Below are positions 1-8,060 of a stretch of DNA of 39,843 bases, piece by piece. This DNA comes from Gemmatimonadota bacterium (GTDB lineage: Bacteria; Latescibacterota; UBA2968; UBA8231). Both the position numbers and the translations under genes were made by a program. Location of the stretch: assembly GCA_028875335.1 (NCBI GenBank), contig JAPPEF010000248.1:1-39843 (forward strand), given 5' to 3'. Positions within the stretch are counted from its first letter, which is position 1; each line of letters opens with the position of its first letter. The notes under the pieces were generated by a model, which saw nothing but the letters and a program-made list of their open reading frames with translations, was not told where the DNA came from and made no database searches.

Positions 1-1
1 G

Positions 2-3000
2 TTCACGATTCGGGTGGATGGTATGCCTCGCTTCGACGAAACCGTGTCGGAGCAAGTCACCTTTGCCGAAGGGCAGACGATAGATCCTTGGGTGTTGCCC
101 TCGGCTTCGGGCGGCAACGGCGAGGTGACGTATGAGTTGGCCGGGGAGTTGCCGGAGGGGCTGAGCTATGATGGGGCGACGCGGACGATTTCCGGTACGC
201 TGTCGGCGGATGCGACGTATACTGCTGAGAGCGAGGGGTATGTGGTGACGTATCAGGTGACGGATCAGGATGGCGATGCGCCTGCGGCCTTGGAGTTCAC
301 GATCGTGGTGCATGGCATGCCCAGCTTCCACGCTCAGGTCATAGACGACCAGCTGTACCAGGCGGGCAATGAGGTGAGCTTAGGTTTGCCGGAAGCGGTC
401 GGTGGGAATGGCGCGTTGACGTATACGTTGGAAGGGGAGTTGCCGCCAGATCTTTCGTTTGATGGTGCGGCGCGGACGGTTTCCGGTACGCTGCCGGCCG
501 ATTACTTGTATGTTGCTGAGGGCTATGATTTGACGTATCGGGTGACGGATGTGGATGGCGATGCTGTGACGTTGCGTTTCACGATTGCGGTGAATGGCAT
601 ACCTAGCTTCGGCGATCAGGTCGTAGAAGATCAGCAATACACGGCGGGTGAGGCGGTGAGCTTAGAGTTGCCGGAGGCGGTCGGTGGGAATGTGGCGTTG
701 ACGTATTTCTTGGATGGGGAGTTGCCGCCGGGTCTGGCGTTTAACTCCACGGCTCGGACGATTTCGGGTGAGTTGTCGCCTAATGTGTCGTATTCTCCCG
801 AAGGCTATGCGTTGACGTATCGGGTGGCGGATGTCGATGGCGAAGAGCCGGCCCCGTTGACCTTCACGATCTCAGTAAATGGTATGCCCTTCTTTGAGGG
901 ATCTATTACGAATCAGTGGATTCCTGAAGGGGAGGAGATGGCTCCGTTGGAGTTGCCTGCGGCTTTGGGCGGTAACGGCGAGTTGACCTATAGCTTGAGT
1001 GAGGAGAATTTGCCTCCGGGTCTGGCGTTTGATGCCGCGTCGCGGACGATTTCGGGTACGCCGGAGCTTCATGTGTCGCATCCCGCCGAGGGATATGAGT
1101 TGACGTTTCGGGTGGAAGACGAAGATGGCGATTCGGCTGAGTTGAGCTTCTTCCTGACAGTCGACGGTAATCCTACCTTTTTTGACGCGGTCATTGAGGA
1201 TCGAATCTTGCGTCAGAATGAGGCGATGGATTCGTGGGAATTCCCTGCGGCTTCGGGCGGCAACGGCGACTTGACATATACTTTAGATATGAATGTGCCG
1301 GGTCTGAGCTTCGACGCTGCGTCTCGGACGCTTTCGGGCACGCCGACGCACACTGGCGTGTATCGCTTGGTTTACCAGGTGGAGGATATCGATGGCGATT
1401 CGGCTGAGTTGACCTTTCACATAACGGTAGATGGCGCGCCCAGCTTTAGCGGGGACGTGGCCAACCAGACGTACATAGATGGTGAGGCGATTGAAGACTT
1501 GGTGTTGCCCTTGGCTTCGGGCGGCAACTTGCTCTCGCTAAGTCCGGACGGCGAGGTCGTGTTTGGAGAGTTGACGTATACCCTAGATAACGTGCCGCCG
1601 GGTCTGACGTTTGACCCCAACCCCATGTCGCCGATGCTTTCGGGCACACCGACGGAGGTCGGAACGTATACGTTGACGTACACGGCCCACGATTCCGACG
1701 ACAATATGACTGCTGAGGACGCAGCTATCCTTAGCTTCGAGGTTCGAGTGGAAGAATCGGCTACGGACCGTTTTGCGGAGCTCAACGAACAGATCTTGTC
1801 CAAGTACGCATTGGCTATTGCCGATGGAACGAATCGCGCCATCGAAAATCGCCTTGAGCATATGGACAGAGCCGGCGATGTGAATAGGTCTTTTAGCTTC
1901 GCCGCTGAGTCTGCCCTTCACGACATGATTCAATCCGGCCGGATCTTTGAGAATCGCCCGGTCAATATGTCACAGGTTGTGAATGGCTCGTCCTTCGCAG
2001 TTCCGTTCGGTTTCGGTAGAGGATGCATTGTTTGTCCCGGCAGTCCTACATTCTGGGGCCGGGGAGATTACGGCCAAATGTCTAGCGACGACGGTTCGCT
2101 GGATTGGGAGGGCAACCTAAGCCGTGCTCAGATTGGTTTGGACGCCCGGCCAGGTGCCGAAATGCTAACCGGTTTGGCGCTGTCTTGGGCCCAAGGAGCG
2201 TTCGATTATACCGCCCCGTTGCTCGGTGAAGAGCGAGTCGACGGTACCTATGAGACTCGCATGTTGAGCCTGCATCCGTACGTCGGGTTCTCGCCAGGGC
2301 GGTTGGGGGTATGGTTGACGGCGGGCTTAGGGCGCGGCAACCTTGATATTGACGACCAACAGGGAACCGTAGGCCAGCAGTCGAGCGATACGTCGCTGCG
2401 GACTGGAAGTGTAGGGGCTAGCGGTGACTTGCTCTCCGGTGGGCCGACTCAGTTGCGGATCAAGGCAGCGGCTACAACAGCCCAAGTCGAAATCGAGGGG
2501 GGAGCAGTCGAGAATGGACAAGGAAACCGGATCGCCGAAAAGACGGTGAGTGCTAACCGCTTGAGGCTGGCACTCAAAGCCTCCCATGCTTACGAAGCGG
2601 GTATGGATGGGCAGGTGACACCCGAGTTAGAGGTCGCCCTGCGCCAAGATGGCGGCGACGGACTGACCGGGTCCGGCGTAGAAGTTGGCGGTGGCCTGCG
2701 CTATGAGGGCGGTGGCTTCACGCTGGAAGCTATGGCGCGGAGTCTGGTAAGTGACGGCGACGACGCGGTCGAGTACCAAGAATGGGGTGCGCATCTGTTG
2801 CTCCAGCGCTCGGCTGGCACCGGTGGTCGAGGGTTGTCGTTGCGGGTGATGCCGACCTACGGTACGCAGGCGAATAGTCTGACGCTGTGGGAGCGCAGCG
2901 TAGCCGAGATAGCGGACCGGGGTGTTGCAAACGCGCAAGGCCAGCTCAGAGCCGAGGTCGGCTACGGTTTAGCCGCACTTGGCGGTCGGGGAGTATACAC

Positions 3001-3163
3001 TGTATACAGCGGGATGACGCAAGCGCCAGAGCGCATGCAGTTGCGCTTAGGTACGCGCTTTGAGGTGGATTCGTCGATGTCGGTGAGCCTCGAGAGTTCG
3101 CGCTGGCAGCGCATGGCGGGTGCCTCGCATGGACTTCTGTTGCGTGGACGTCTGGTCTTTTAA
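2..3163 (+). CDS. Ig-repeat autotransporter-like outer-membrane protein (5' end outside window)
   Basis: The open frame runs in from the left edge, because its first residues already continue an Ig-like repeat; the GTG at 14 is not a credible start. About 590 residues of tandem Ig-like domains (putative Ig/He_PIG type, about 90-105 residues each) carry the recurring pattern GGNG..LTY, then PPGL.FD...RTISGT, then Y.LTYRV.D.DGD. A linker of about 110 residues (from about 1756) leads to a C-terminal segment of alternating beta strands rich in Gly and aromatic residues, ending in LLLRGRLVF. A terminal Phe is typical of outer-membrane barrels and fits an autotransporter beta-domain. Inference: a surface-displayed adhesin or stalk exported by a type V-like route. 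No passenger enzyme domain is visible. A long hairpin follows 26 bp after the stop. Confidence 0.8.
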   Translation, partial: FTIRVDGMPRFDETVSEQVTFAEGQTIDPWVLPSASGGNGEVTYELAGELPEGLSYDGATRTISGTLSADATYTAESEGYVVTYQVTDQDGDAPAALEFTIVVHGMPSFHAQVIDDQLYQAGNEVSLGLPEAVGGNGALTYTLEGELPPDLSFDGAARTVSGTLPADYLYVAEGYDLTYRVTDVDGDAVTLRFTIAVNGIPSFGDQVVEDQQYTAGEAVSLELPEAVGGNVALTYFLDGELPPGLAFNSTARTISGELSPNVSYSPEGYALTYRVADVDGEEPAPLTFTISVNGMPFFEGSITNQWIPEGEEMAPLELPAALGGNGELTYSLSEENLPPGLAFDAASRTISGTPELHVSHPAEGYELTFRVEDEDGDSAELSFFLTVDGNPTFFDAVIEDRILRQNEAMDSWEFPAASGGNGDLTYTLDMNVPGLSFDAASRTLSGTPTHTGVYRLVYQVEDIDGDSAELTFHITVDGAPSFSGDVANQTYIDGEAIEDLVLPLASGGNLLSLSPDGEVVFGELTYTLDNVPPGLTFDPNPMSPMLSGTPTEVGTYTLTYTAHDSDDNMTAEDAAILSFEVRVEESATDRFAELNEQILSKYALAIADGTNRAIENRLEHMDRAGDVNRSFSFAAESALHDMIQSGRIFENRPVNMSQVVNGSSFAVPFGFGRGCIVCPGSPTFWGRGDYGQMSSDDGSLDWEGNLSRAQIGLDARPGAEMLTGLALSWAQGAFDYTAPLLGEERVDGTYETRMLSLHPYVGFSPGRLGVWLTAGLGRGNLDIDDQQGTVGQQSSDTSLRTGSVGASGDLLSGGPTQLRIKAAATTAQVEIEGGAVENGQGNRIAEKTVSANRLRLALKASHAYEAGMDGQVTPELEVALRQDGGDGLTGSGVEVGGGLRYEGGGFTLEAMARSLVSDGDDAVEYQEWGAHLLLQRSAGTGGRGLSLRVMPTYGTQANSLTLWERSVAEIADRGVANAQGQLRAEVGYGLAALGGRGVYTVYSGMTQAPERMQLRLGTRFEVDSSMSVSLESSRWQRMAGASHGLLLRGRLVF
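20..1755 (+). repeat. Tandem Ig-like domain repeats (six units)
   Basis: Units begin near 20, 313, 596, 881, 1166 and 1433, each opening with a G-(M/I/N/A)-P-x-F motif. Parts are near-identical in DNA as well as protein. For example the stretch coding for LPEAVGGN (near 388 and 668) and the one coding for ASGGNG (near 104 and 1254) recur almost unchanged. The last unit carries an extra loop of about 15 residues around 1530-1570. Such arrays can change copy number by recombination. Confidence 0.85.
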
Positions 3164-3188
3164 TTGATTCATACACATGTAGCACAGT

Positions 3189-3235
3189 ATACGACACACG
3201 CTTCCGGAGCTAGGCTTTGGGAGCGTGTGTCGTAT
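3189..3235 (+). terminator. Long hairpin after the autotransporter gene
   Basis: Bases 3189-3202 pair perfectly with 3222-3235 (14 bp). Pairing continues inward with wobble pairs through 3208/3216, giving a stem of about 20 bp. It sits 26 bp after the stop at 3163. No strong U-tract follows (TATTATGCTG), so it may act as a weak terminator or as a transcript-end stabiliser. Confidence 0.55.
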
Positions 3236-3261
3236 TATGCTGTGGCCTGTCTTTCTTTACT

Positions 3262-3864
3262 TTGTATTCTCATTCGACCTCACTTCCGCAGCCGGACGAG
3301 TACATAACTATTGTGTCCGGGCTGCCCCGTTCTGGTACCTCGATGCTGATGAAGATGTTGGCTGCGGGTGGCTTGCCGCCCCTAACAGACGGTATCCGCA
3401 AGGCCGACGCTGATAATCCCGGGGGATATTACGAGTTCGAGAAGGTCAAGCAGCTAGAAAAAAACACTACATGGCTCGAATCGGCGAGAGGTAAAGCTGT
3501 CAAGGTCATATCCCAATTGCTCGACCAATTGCCGCTTCACAGGACATATAAAATCGTGTTTGCCCTTCGGAAAATGGACGAGATTTTGGCTTCGCAGCGG
3601 GTGATGTTAGTGCGGCGAGAGCGGCCCTGTGACCGGATTTCTGACGCCGAAATGGCCGCCGCCTTCGGTCGGCACTTGAATGCAGTGCAACAGTGGTTGG
3701 CGGAGCATCAGCAAATGGAGGTGCTTTATGTCGACTACGCCGCTGTCTTGCGCGACCCGCTTACTACGAGCCACGAGATCAAGACCTTTCTCGCCCTCCC
3801 CTTAGATGTGCGGCAAATGGCTAGCGTGGTAGATCAGAGCCTGTATCGCCAGCGTATATCCTGA
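3262..3864 (+). CDS. Sulfotransferase-family protein (P-loop type)
   Basis: The N-terminal motif IVSGLPRSGTSMLMKML is the 5'-phosphosulfate-binding loop of the Sulfotransfer_3 family. It is followed by the LPPLTDGIRKADADNPGGYYEFE stretch in parts (DNP.GYYEFE) typical of short sulfotransferase-like proteins of about 200-230 residues. The C-terminus (VLRDP near residue 164, VVDQSLYRQR) looks complete. The start is unclear: no ATG precedes the P-loop in frame. The only candidates are a TTG at 3217, inside the hairpin at 3189-3235, and a TTG at 3262, which I used. Neither has a Shine-Dalgarno sequence. Either initiation is non-canonical or the 5' end is damaged. Substrate unknown; sulfation of a cell-surface glycan or small molecule is possible. 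Confidence 0.65.
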   Translation: MYSHSTSLPQPDEYITIVSGLPRSGTSMLMKMLAAGGLPPLTDGIRKADADNPGGYYEFEKVKQLEKNTTWLESARGKAVKVISQLLDQLPLHRTYKIVFALRKMDEILASQRVMLVRRERPCDRISDAEMAAAFGRHLNAVQQWLAEHQQMEVLYVDYAAVLRDPLTTSHEIKTFLALPLDVRQMASVVDQSLYRQRIS

Positions 3865-3907
3865 CTGCTTGCCGAATCCTTTCCACTAACTTTACCGACC
3901 AAACCGT

Positions 3908-5704
3908 ATGAGTATCGTGCAGATTCGCAATTTCTCCATCATTGCCCACATTGATCACGGCAAATCAACTCTAGCGGACCGCCTGCTTGAAAAAACTGCG
4001 ACCCTGACAGCTAAACAGATGCAGGAGCAGGTACTCGACAGCATGGATTTAGAGCGGGAGCGGGGCATTACAATCAAGGCCCACGCCGTGCGAATGCACT
4101 ATCAAGTGGCCGACGGTAGCATTTGCCAATTCAACTTGATCGACACGCCGGGGCACGTGGATTTTACCTACGAAGTGTCGCGTAGTTTGGCCGCCTGCGA
4201 AGGGGCGATATTGGTCGTCGATGCTACGCAGGGTGTGGAAGCCCAAACCGTGAGCAATTTGCTGTTGGCGCTAAATAGCGACTTGGTCGTCATCCCAGTG
4301 CTCAACAAGATCGATATGCCCGCTGCTCAGGCCGCAGCGGTGCAGCAACAGGTGCTCGATCTGCTAGGGGGTGAAGCCGAGGATATTTTGCAAATCAGCG
4401 CCAAGGAAGGGATTGGGATTGAGGAGGTGATGGAAGCTATTGTCGACCGCATACCAGCGCCGACCGGGCGTCAGCAGGAGCCGTTACGGGCACTGGTTTT
4501 TGACTCGCTCTACGACCAGTACCGAGGCGTAATTTGCTTTATTCGAGTCGTTGATGGACGCATTCACAAGGGGCAGAAAATTCGCTTCTACTCCACCGGA
4601 CGGCTCTACGAAGTCGAAGAAGTCGGCCATTTGATCTTAAACCGGGTGCCAGCCCAAGCACTTGAGACCGGTGAAGTCGGCTATTTCATCGCTGGAATCA
4701 AAGAGCTGGTCGAGGCTCACGTCGGTGATACGGTTGTTGATGCAGAGGCTGAAGTGGAGCCATTGCCTGGATACCAACCGCTCAAACCTATGGTCTTCAG
4801 CGGTCTTTACCCCGTTGTCCCAGAGGACTATGAGGTGCTACGCGACGCCTTAGAGCGGCTCAAGCTCAACGACGCCGCGTTCTCCTATGAGCCGGAAACT
4901 TCCCCCGCGTTGGGATTTGGTTTTCGTTGCGGCTTCTTAGGGCTGCTGCACATGGAAATCGTCCAGGAGCGCCTCGACCGCGAGTACCAAGTCGAAATCA
5001 TCACGACCCTGCCCAATGTGCTCTACGAGATTCTGACCAAGGACGGGCAACTGATTGATGTGGACAATCCCTCTTTGTTGCCGCCTGCTACTGAGATCGA
5101 CGAGGTGCGCGAGCCGATTCTCGCCGTCCAGATCTTGGTGCCGAGGGAATACATCGGTGCCGTGATGAAAATCTGCACTGAGCGGCGCGGGAGCTATTGC
5201 AACACCGAGTATCTCGACGGTAGCCGGGCTATCCTGAGCTTTGAGATGCCTTTGGCCGAAGTAGTGATCGACTTTTACGACCGCCTCAAGTCGGTGTCGC
5301 GAGGCTATGCATCATTCGATTACGAGCATCTAGAGATGCGGGCCGGGTTACTATCTAGGCTCGATATTATGATCAATGGCGAGCCGATGGACGCGCTCTC
5401 GGTGATCATTCATCGCGACAAGGCCTATGAGTGGGGCCGGCAGCTCTGCACAAAGCTCAAGGAGTTGATTCCACGGCAGATGTTCGAAGTGGTCATCCAA
5501 GGGGTGGTGGGGAGTAAGGTGATTGCCCGTGAGGTGGTCAAGCCGTTCCGCAAAAATGTGACCGCCAAGTGCTACGGCGGCGACGTGACCCGCAAGCGCA
5601 AATTGCTCGAAAGGCAGAAGGAAGGCAAGAAGCGTATGAAGCAGTTTGGGAAGGTGGAAATCCCCCAAGAAGCGTTTTTGGCCGCGCTCAAGATGGAAGC
5701 CTAA
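3908..5704 (+). CDS. lepA: Elongation factor 4 (LepA), ribosome back-translocating GTPase
   Basis: 598 residues, the usual LepA length. The G1 loop AHIDHGKST lies at about residues 13-21, G2 in the [11 protein letters not shown] segment, G3 DTPGH, and G4 NKID. EF-G-like domains II and III follow, then the LepA-specific C-terminal domain ([20 protein letters not shown]). LepA acts on stalled or mistranslocated ribosomes and influences 30S biogenesis. The ATG at 3908 fits the conserved N-terminus, although no Shine-Dalgarno is evident. hemW follows after 57 bp on the same strand, a common bacterial lepA neighbourhood, so co-transcription is likely. Confidence 0.97.
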   Translation: MSIVQIRNFSIIAHIDHGKSTLADRLLEKTATLTAKQMQEQVLDSMDLERERGITIKAHAVRMHYQVADGSICQFNLIDTPGHVDFTYEVSRSLAACEGAILVVDATQGVEAQTVSNLLLALNSDLVVIPVLNKIDMPAAQAAAVQQQVLDLLGGEAEDILQISAKEGIGIEEVMEAIVDRIPAPTGRQQEPLRALVFDSLYDQYRGVICFIRVVDGRIHKGQKIRFYSTGRLYEVEEVGHLILNRVPAQALETGEVGYFIAGIKELVEAHVGDTVVDAEAEVEPLPGYQPLKPMVFSGLYPVVPEDYEVLRDALERLKLNDAAFSYEPETSPALGFGFRCGFLGLLHMEIVQERLDREYQVEIITTLPNVLYEILTKDGQLIDVDNPSLLPPATEIDEVREPILAVQILVPREYIGAVMKICTERRGSYCNTEYLDGSRAILSFEMPLAEVVIDFYDRLKSVSRGYASFDYEHLEMRAGLLSRLDIMINGEPMDALSVIIHRDKAYEWGRQLCTKLKELIPRQMFEVVIQGVVGSKVIAREVVKPFRKNVTAKCYGGDVTRKRKLLERQKEGKKRMKQFGKVEIPQEAFLAALKMEA

Positions 5705-5761
5705 TTACGAGCAAGAGGCGTACTTACCGCCTCTGCGTCCCTTAATCCCCAAAAGCAAATA

Positions 5762-6892
5762 ATGGCGTTGGGCCTCTATATCCACGTGCCGTTTTGCCCC
5801 CAACGCTGCCCCTACTGCGCCTTTGCCACGGTGGTTGGCCAAGAAGACCGCCACGACCTATATGCCGAGGCGATCTGCCGCGAAATCGAGTCTTGGGCCC
5901 ATTTGTCGGGGCCGGTGGAGACCGTGTTCTTGGGCGGAGGCACCCCTAGCCAAGTCGCGCCGGTGCTCATTGGGCAGATGCTCAAGGTCGCTCAGCGGCA
6001 TTTGGGTCTACACTCAGACGCGGAAATTTCCGTTGAAGTCAATCCTGGAACGGTTGATCGCGAGAAATTCGCTGCGCTAAAGGCACTGGGGTGCAACCGC
6101 ATCAGCATCGGCGCGCAGGCTTTTGGCGATGCTGATTTGCGGCACTTAGGCCGACAGCATAGCGCGGCCGATGTCGAAAGGGCGTATGCAGCGGCCAGAG
6201 CGGTCGGTTTTGCCAATGTGAGCTTGGATTTAGTGGCCAATGTACCTGGAGTCTCAGAGGCCAATTGGCACTTTAGCGTCGAGCAGGCTATCGCCTTGGC
6301 TCCAGAGCATCTTTCGGTCTATAGCCTCACCATTGAAGAAGGCACGATCTTCGCCCAACGGCAGCGTCAGGGCCTGCTGAAATCGGTCGCGGACGACAGG
6401 CAAGCTCGCACCTTGGAATGGACTGATACAAAGCTGGTGGCGGCTGGCTATGAACACTACGAAGTTTCAAACTACGCTCGGCTTGGCTACCGCTCGTGCC
6501 ACAATTGGAGCTACTGGACGGGAGTTCCTTACTTAGGTGTTGGCCTCGGGGCCCATAGCTTCGTCAATGGGAAGCGATTTTGGAATACACGCGATCTCAA
6601 TGCCTATCTCGACGCTATGGCCCAAGGCCAGTCGCCGTGCACAGGGGAGGAGACCATAGCCCCGGACACGGCTCGTAGGGAACGTCTATGGATGGGTTTG
6701 CGCACCATAGAGGGGATTGAACTGACTGAAGAAGAGGTCGGTCGAGTGCAGAGCAGCAAGCGCTTTGACGATCTGGAGAAAGTTGGATACGTCGCGCTCG
6801 AAGGACAGAGACTGCGTTTGACCCGGGCGGGATTTTTACTGGCTGACGCCTTGGGCTTGGAACTGGACCGGATCGTGGAAGAGGAGCAATAA
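5762..6892 (+). CDS. hemW: HemW-like radical SAM protein (heme chaperone, HemN-related)
   Basis: 376 residues. The radical-SAM cluster motif CPQRCPYC gives Cys12, Cys16 and Cys19 (CxxxCxxC), following the IHVPFC signature of the HemN/HemW family. The glycine-rich SAM loop VFLGGGTPS and the downstream VEVNPGT and SIGAQ motifs are present. The length and the short N-terminus before the first Cys match HemW rather than true HemN, so a role in heme handling for respiratory proteins is more likely than coproporphyrinogen oxidation. A 7-bp hairpin without U-tract (5714-5734) lies between lepA and this gene. A strong terminator follows at 6924-6955. Confidence 0.92.
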   Translation: MALGLYIHVPFCPQRCPYCAFATVVGQEDRHDLYAEAICREIESWAHLSGPVETVFLGGGTPSQVAPVLIGQMLKVAQRHLGLHSDAEISVEVNPGTVDREKFAALKALGCNRISIGAQAFGDADLRHLGRQHSAADVERAYAAARAVGFANVSLDLVANVPGVSEANWHFSVEQAIALAPEHLSVYSLTIEEGTIFAQRQRQGLLKSVADDRQARTLEWTDTKLVAAGYEHYEVSNYARLGYRSCHNWSYWTGVPYLGVGLGAHSFVNGKRFWNTRDLNAYLDAMAQGQSPCTGEETIAPDTARRERLWMGLRTIEGIELTEEEVGRVQSSKRFDDLEKVGYVALEGQRLRLTRAGFLLADALGLELDRIVEEEQ

Positions 6893-6923
6893 GTGCGCTT
6901 GGGTCTGGATCTTACAGTAAAAG

Positions 6924-6955
6924 AAAAGGCCGTCCCTGAAACGGGACGGCCTTTT
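6924..6955. terminator. Bidirectional rho-independent terminator between hemW and tRNA-Tyr
   Basis: A perfect 13-bp stem, 6924-6936 with 6943-6955, encloses a 6-nt loop (TGAAAC). Its outer arms are A4 and T4. On the plus strand it ends hemW; on the minus strand it lies 10 nt after the CCA of tRNA-Tyr and is followed by CTTTTACTG. It suits both directions. Confidence 0.9.
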
Positions 6956-6964
6956 CTGTATTAG

Positions 6965-7050
6965 TGGTGGGGGGAGCAGGATTTGAACCTGCGAAGGCAT
7001 AAGCCAACAGATTTACAGTCTGCCCCGTTTGACCACTTCGGTATCCCCCC
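6965..7050 (-). tRNA. tRNA-Tyr (anticodon GTA)
   Basis: Read on the minus strand, an 86-nt class II tRNA starts GGGGGGATACCGAAG and ends CTCCCCCCACCA. The 7-bp acceptor stem GGGGGGA/TCCCCCC is intact, CCA is encoded, and the anticodon loop CTGTAAA carries GTA. The long variable arm (GGCTTATGCC) and the GGTTCAAATCC T-arm are normal for tRNA-Tyr. It lies immediately downstream of the sigma factor gene on the same strand. Confidence 0.97.
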
Positions 7051-7062
7051 TCCGGCAGATTC

Positions 7063-7911
7063 TCAGGTGCCGCTAGCTAGCGTTTTAAGCACCTGGTGCC
7101 GCGAAGGATGGCGCAGCTTGCTGAGTGCCCGCTCTTTGAGCTGGCGGATGCGCTCGCGCGTGAGATTCATCATGTCGCCGATTTCCTCGAGCGTCAGGGC
7201 CTCGTTGCCATCTAGGCCAAAATAGAGCCTGATAATGCGCAATTCGCGCTCCTCGAGGGTTTCCAAGGCCGTCTCAAGCTGCTCTCGTGCCGATTCGCTC
7301 AAGATGTCGGCATCCGGGGCTGCAGCCGTGTTGTCGGCCAAGGTGTTGAGCAGGCTGCGCTCGTCGTCGTCAGTAAAGGACTCGTCGAGCGAACACACGG
7401 CGCGGGCGCTGAGGATGGTCTCTAAAACCTCTTCGGCTGGGACTTCGAGTTCAGCGGCGATTTCCTCTATGTCAGGCTCACTGGCGCGATGTTGGCCCAA
7501 TTTGCGCGAGGCCTTGGAAATATCCTTGAGTAAGCTGACTTTGTTGAGGGGAAGGCGCACGGTGCGCACGTGCTCGGCGAGGGTTTGAAGAATGGACTGG
7601 CGGATCCACCAAACCGCGTATGAAATGAATTTGTAGCCCTTCGTGCCATCAAAGCGGTCGGCTGCCGTGATAAGGCCGAGATTACCGGCGCTAATCAGGT
7701 CGGAAAGGGACAAACCGCGGTTTTGGTACTTCTTAGCCACATCGACGACAAACCGCAAATTGGCGCTGATCATTTCTTCGCGGGCATGCATATCGCCATT
7801 TTTGATGCGATCGGCCAGTTCTACTTCGCGTTCTCTCGAAAGGGGCGTGGACTCAGCAATATCGTCGAAATAGAGCCGCAGGGTGTTTTCCTCGTCGTGC
7901 AGATTATGCAT
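7063..7911 (-). CDS. RNA polymerase sigma factor, SigA/RpoD family (short form)
   Basis: 282 residues from the ATG at 7911, beginning MHNLHDEENTLRLYF. An in-frame ATG four codons upstream (7923) has no Shine-Dalgarno, whereas AGAGG lies just before the inner one. Region 1.2 (LRLYFDDIAES), region 2 (ANLRFVVDVAKKYQNRG, then KFISYAVWWIRQSI), region 3 and region 4.2 (TLEEIGDMMNLTRERIRQL) are all present. Region 1.1 and the long non-conserved insert of E. coli RpoD are absent. This short architecture, ending near HPSRHQVLKTL, is the primary sigma form of Bacteroidetes and relatives. It could be the housekeeping factor or a group 2 paralogue; that cannot be decided from this window. A near-consensus promoter lies upstream. 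Confidence 0.92.
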   Translation of the reverse strand: MHNLHDEENTLRLYFDDIAESTPLSREREVELADRIKNGDMHAREEMISANLRFVVDVAKKYQNRGLSLSDLISAGNLGLITAADRFDGTKGYKFISYAVWWIRQSILQTLAEHVRTVRLPLNKVSLLKDISKASRKLGQHRASEPDIEEIAAELEVPAEEVLETILSARAVCSLDESFTDDDERSLLNTLADNTAAAPDADILSESAREQLETALETLEERELRIIRLYFGLDGNEALTLEEIGDMMNLTRERIRQLKERALSKLRHPSRHQVLKTLASGT

Positions 7912-8005
7912 AGAGCCTCTCATCGTACAGGGGAGTTGCCTGCACAGCAGCGAAATACTCTCGGTGCAATGGCAAGCGTAGCATAGGTACAGGTGAAACT
8001 AACTG

Positions 8006-8034
8006 ATTATACATAAGGAGTAGCGCTGCGTCAA
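8006..8034 (-). promoter_or_regulatory. Near-consensus sigma-70 promoter for the sigma factor gene
   Basis: On the minus strand TTGACG (8034-8029) is followed by a 17-bp spacer and a perfect TATAAT (8011-8006). Expected transcription start is near 7999, giving a 5' leader of about 88 nt before the ATG at 7911. The promoter lies in the gap between the upstream amidohydrolase stop (8061) and the sigma gene. Confidence 0.82.
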
Positions 8035-8060
8035 GTTGTTTGCGAAGGCACTTGCGTGTC

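Noticed and set aside
20..1755. Regularly spaced repeats as a CRISPR array
   Set aside because: Units are about 285 bp, coding, in frame and imperfect; there is no short identical repeat with unique spacers.
1417..1842. Long open frames on the minus strand inside the Ig-repeat gene
   Set aside because: They follow the repeat structure of the real gene, have no ribosome site and show no domain features; they are shadows of repetitive coding DNA.
2993..3007. GTATAC-ACT-GTATAC inverted repeat as an operator
   Set aside because: It lies deep in the barrel coding region with no gene start near; probably chance or codon-driven.
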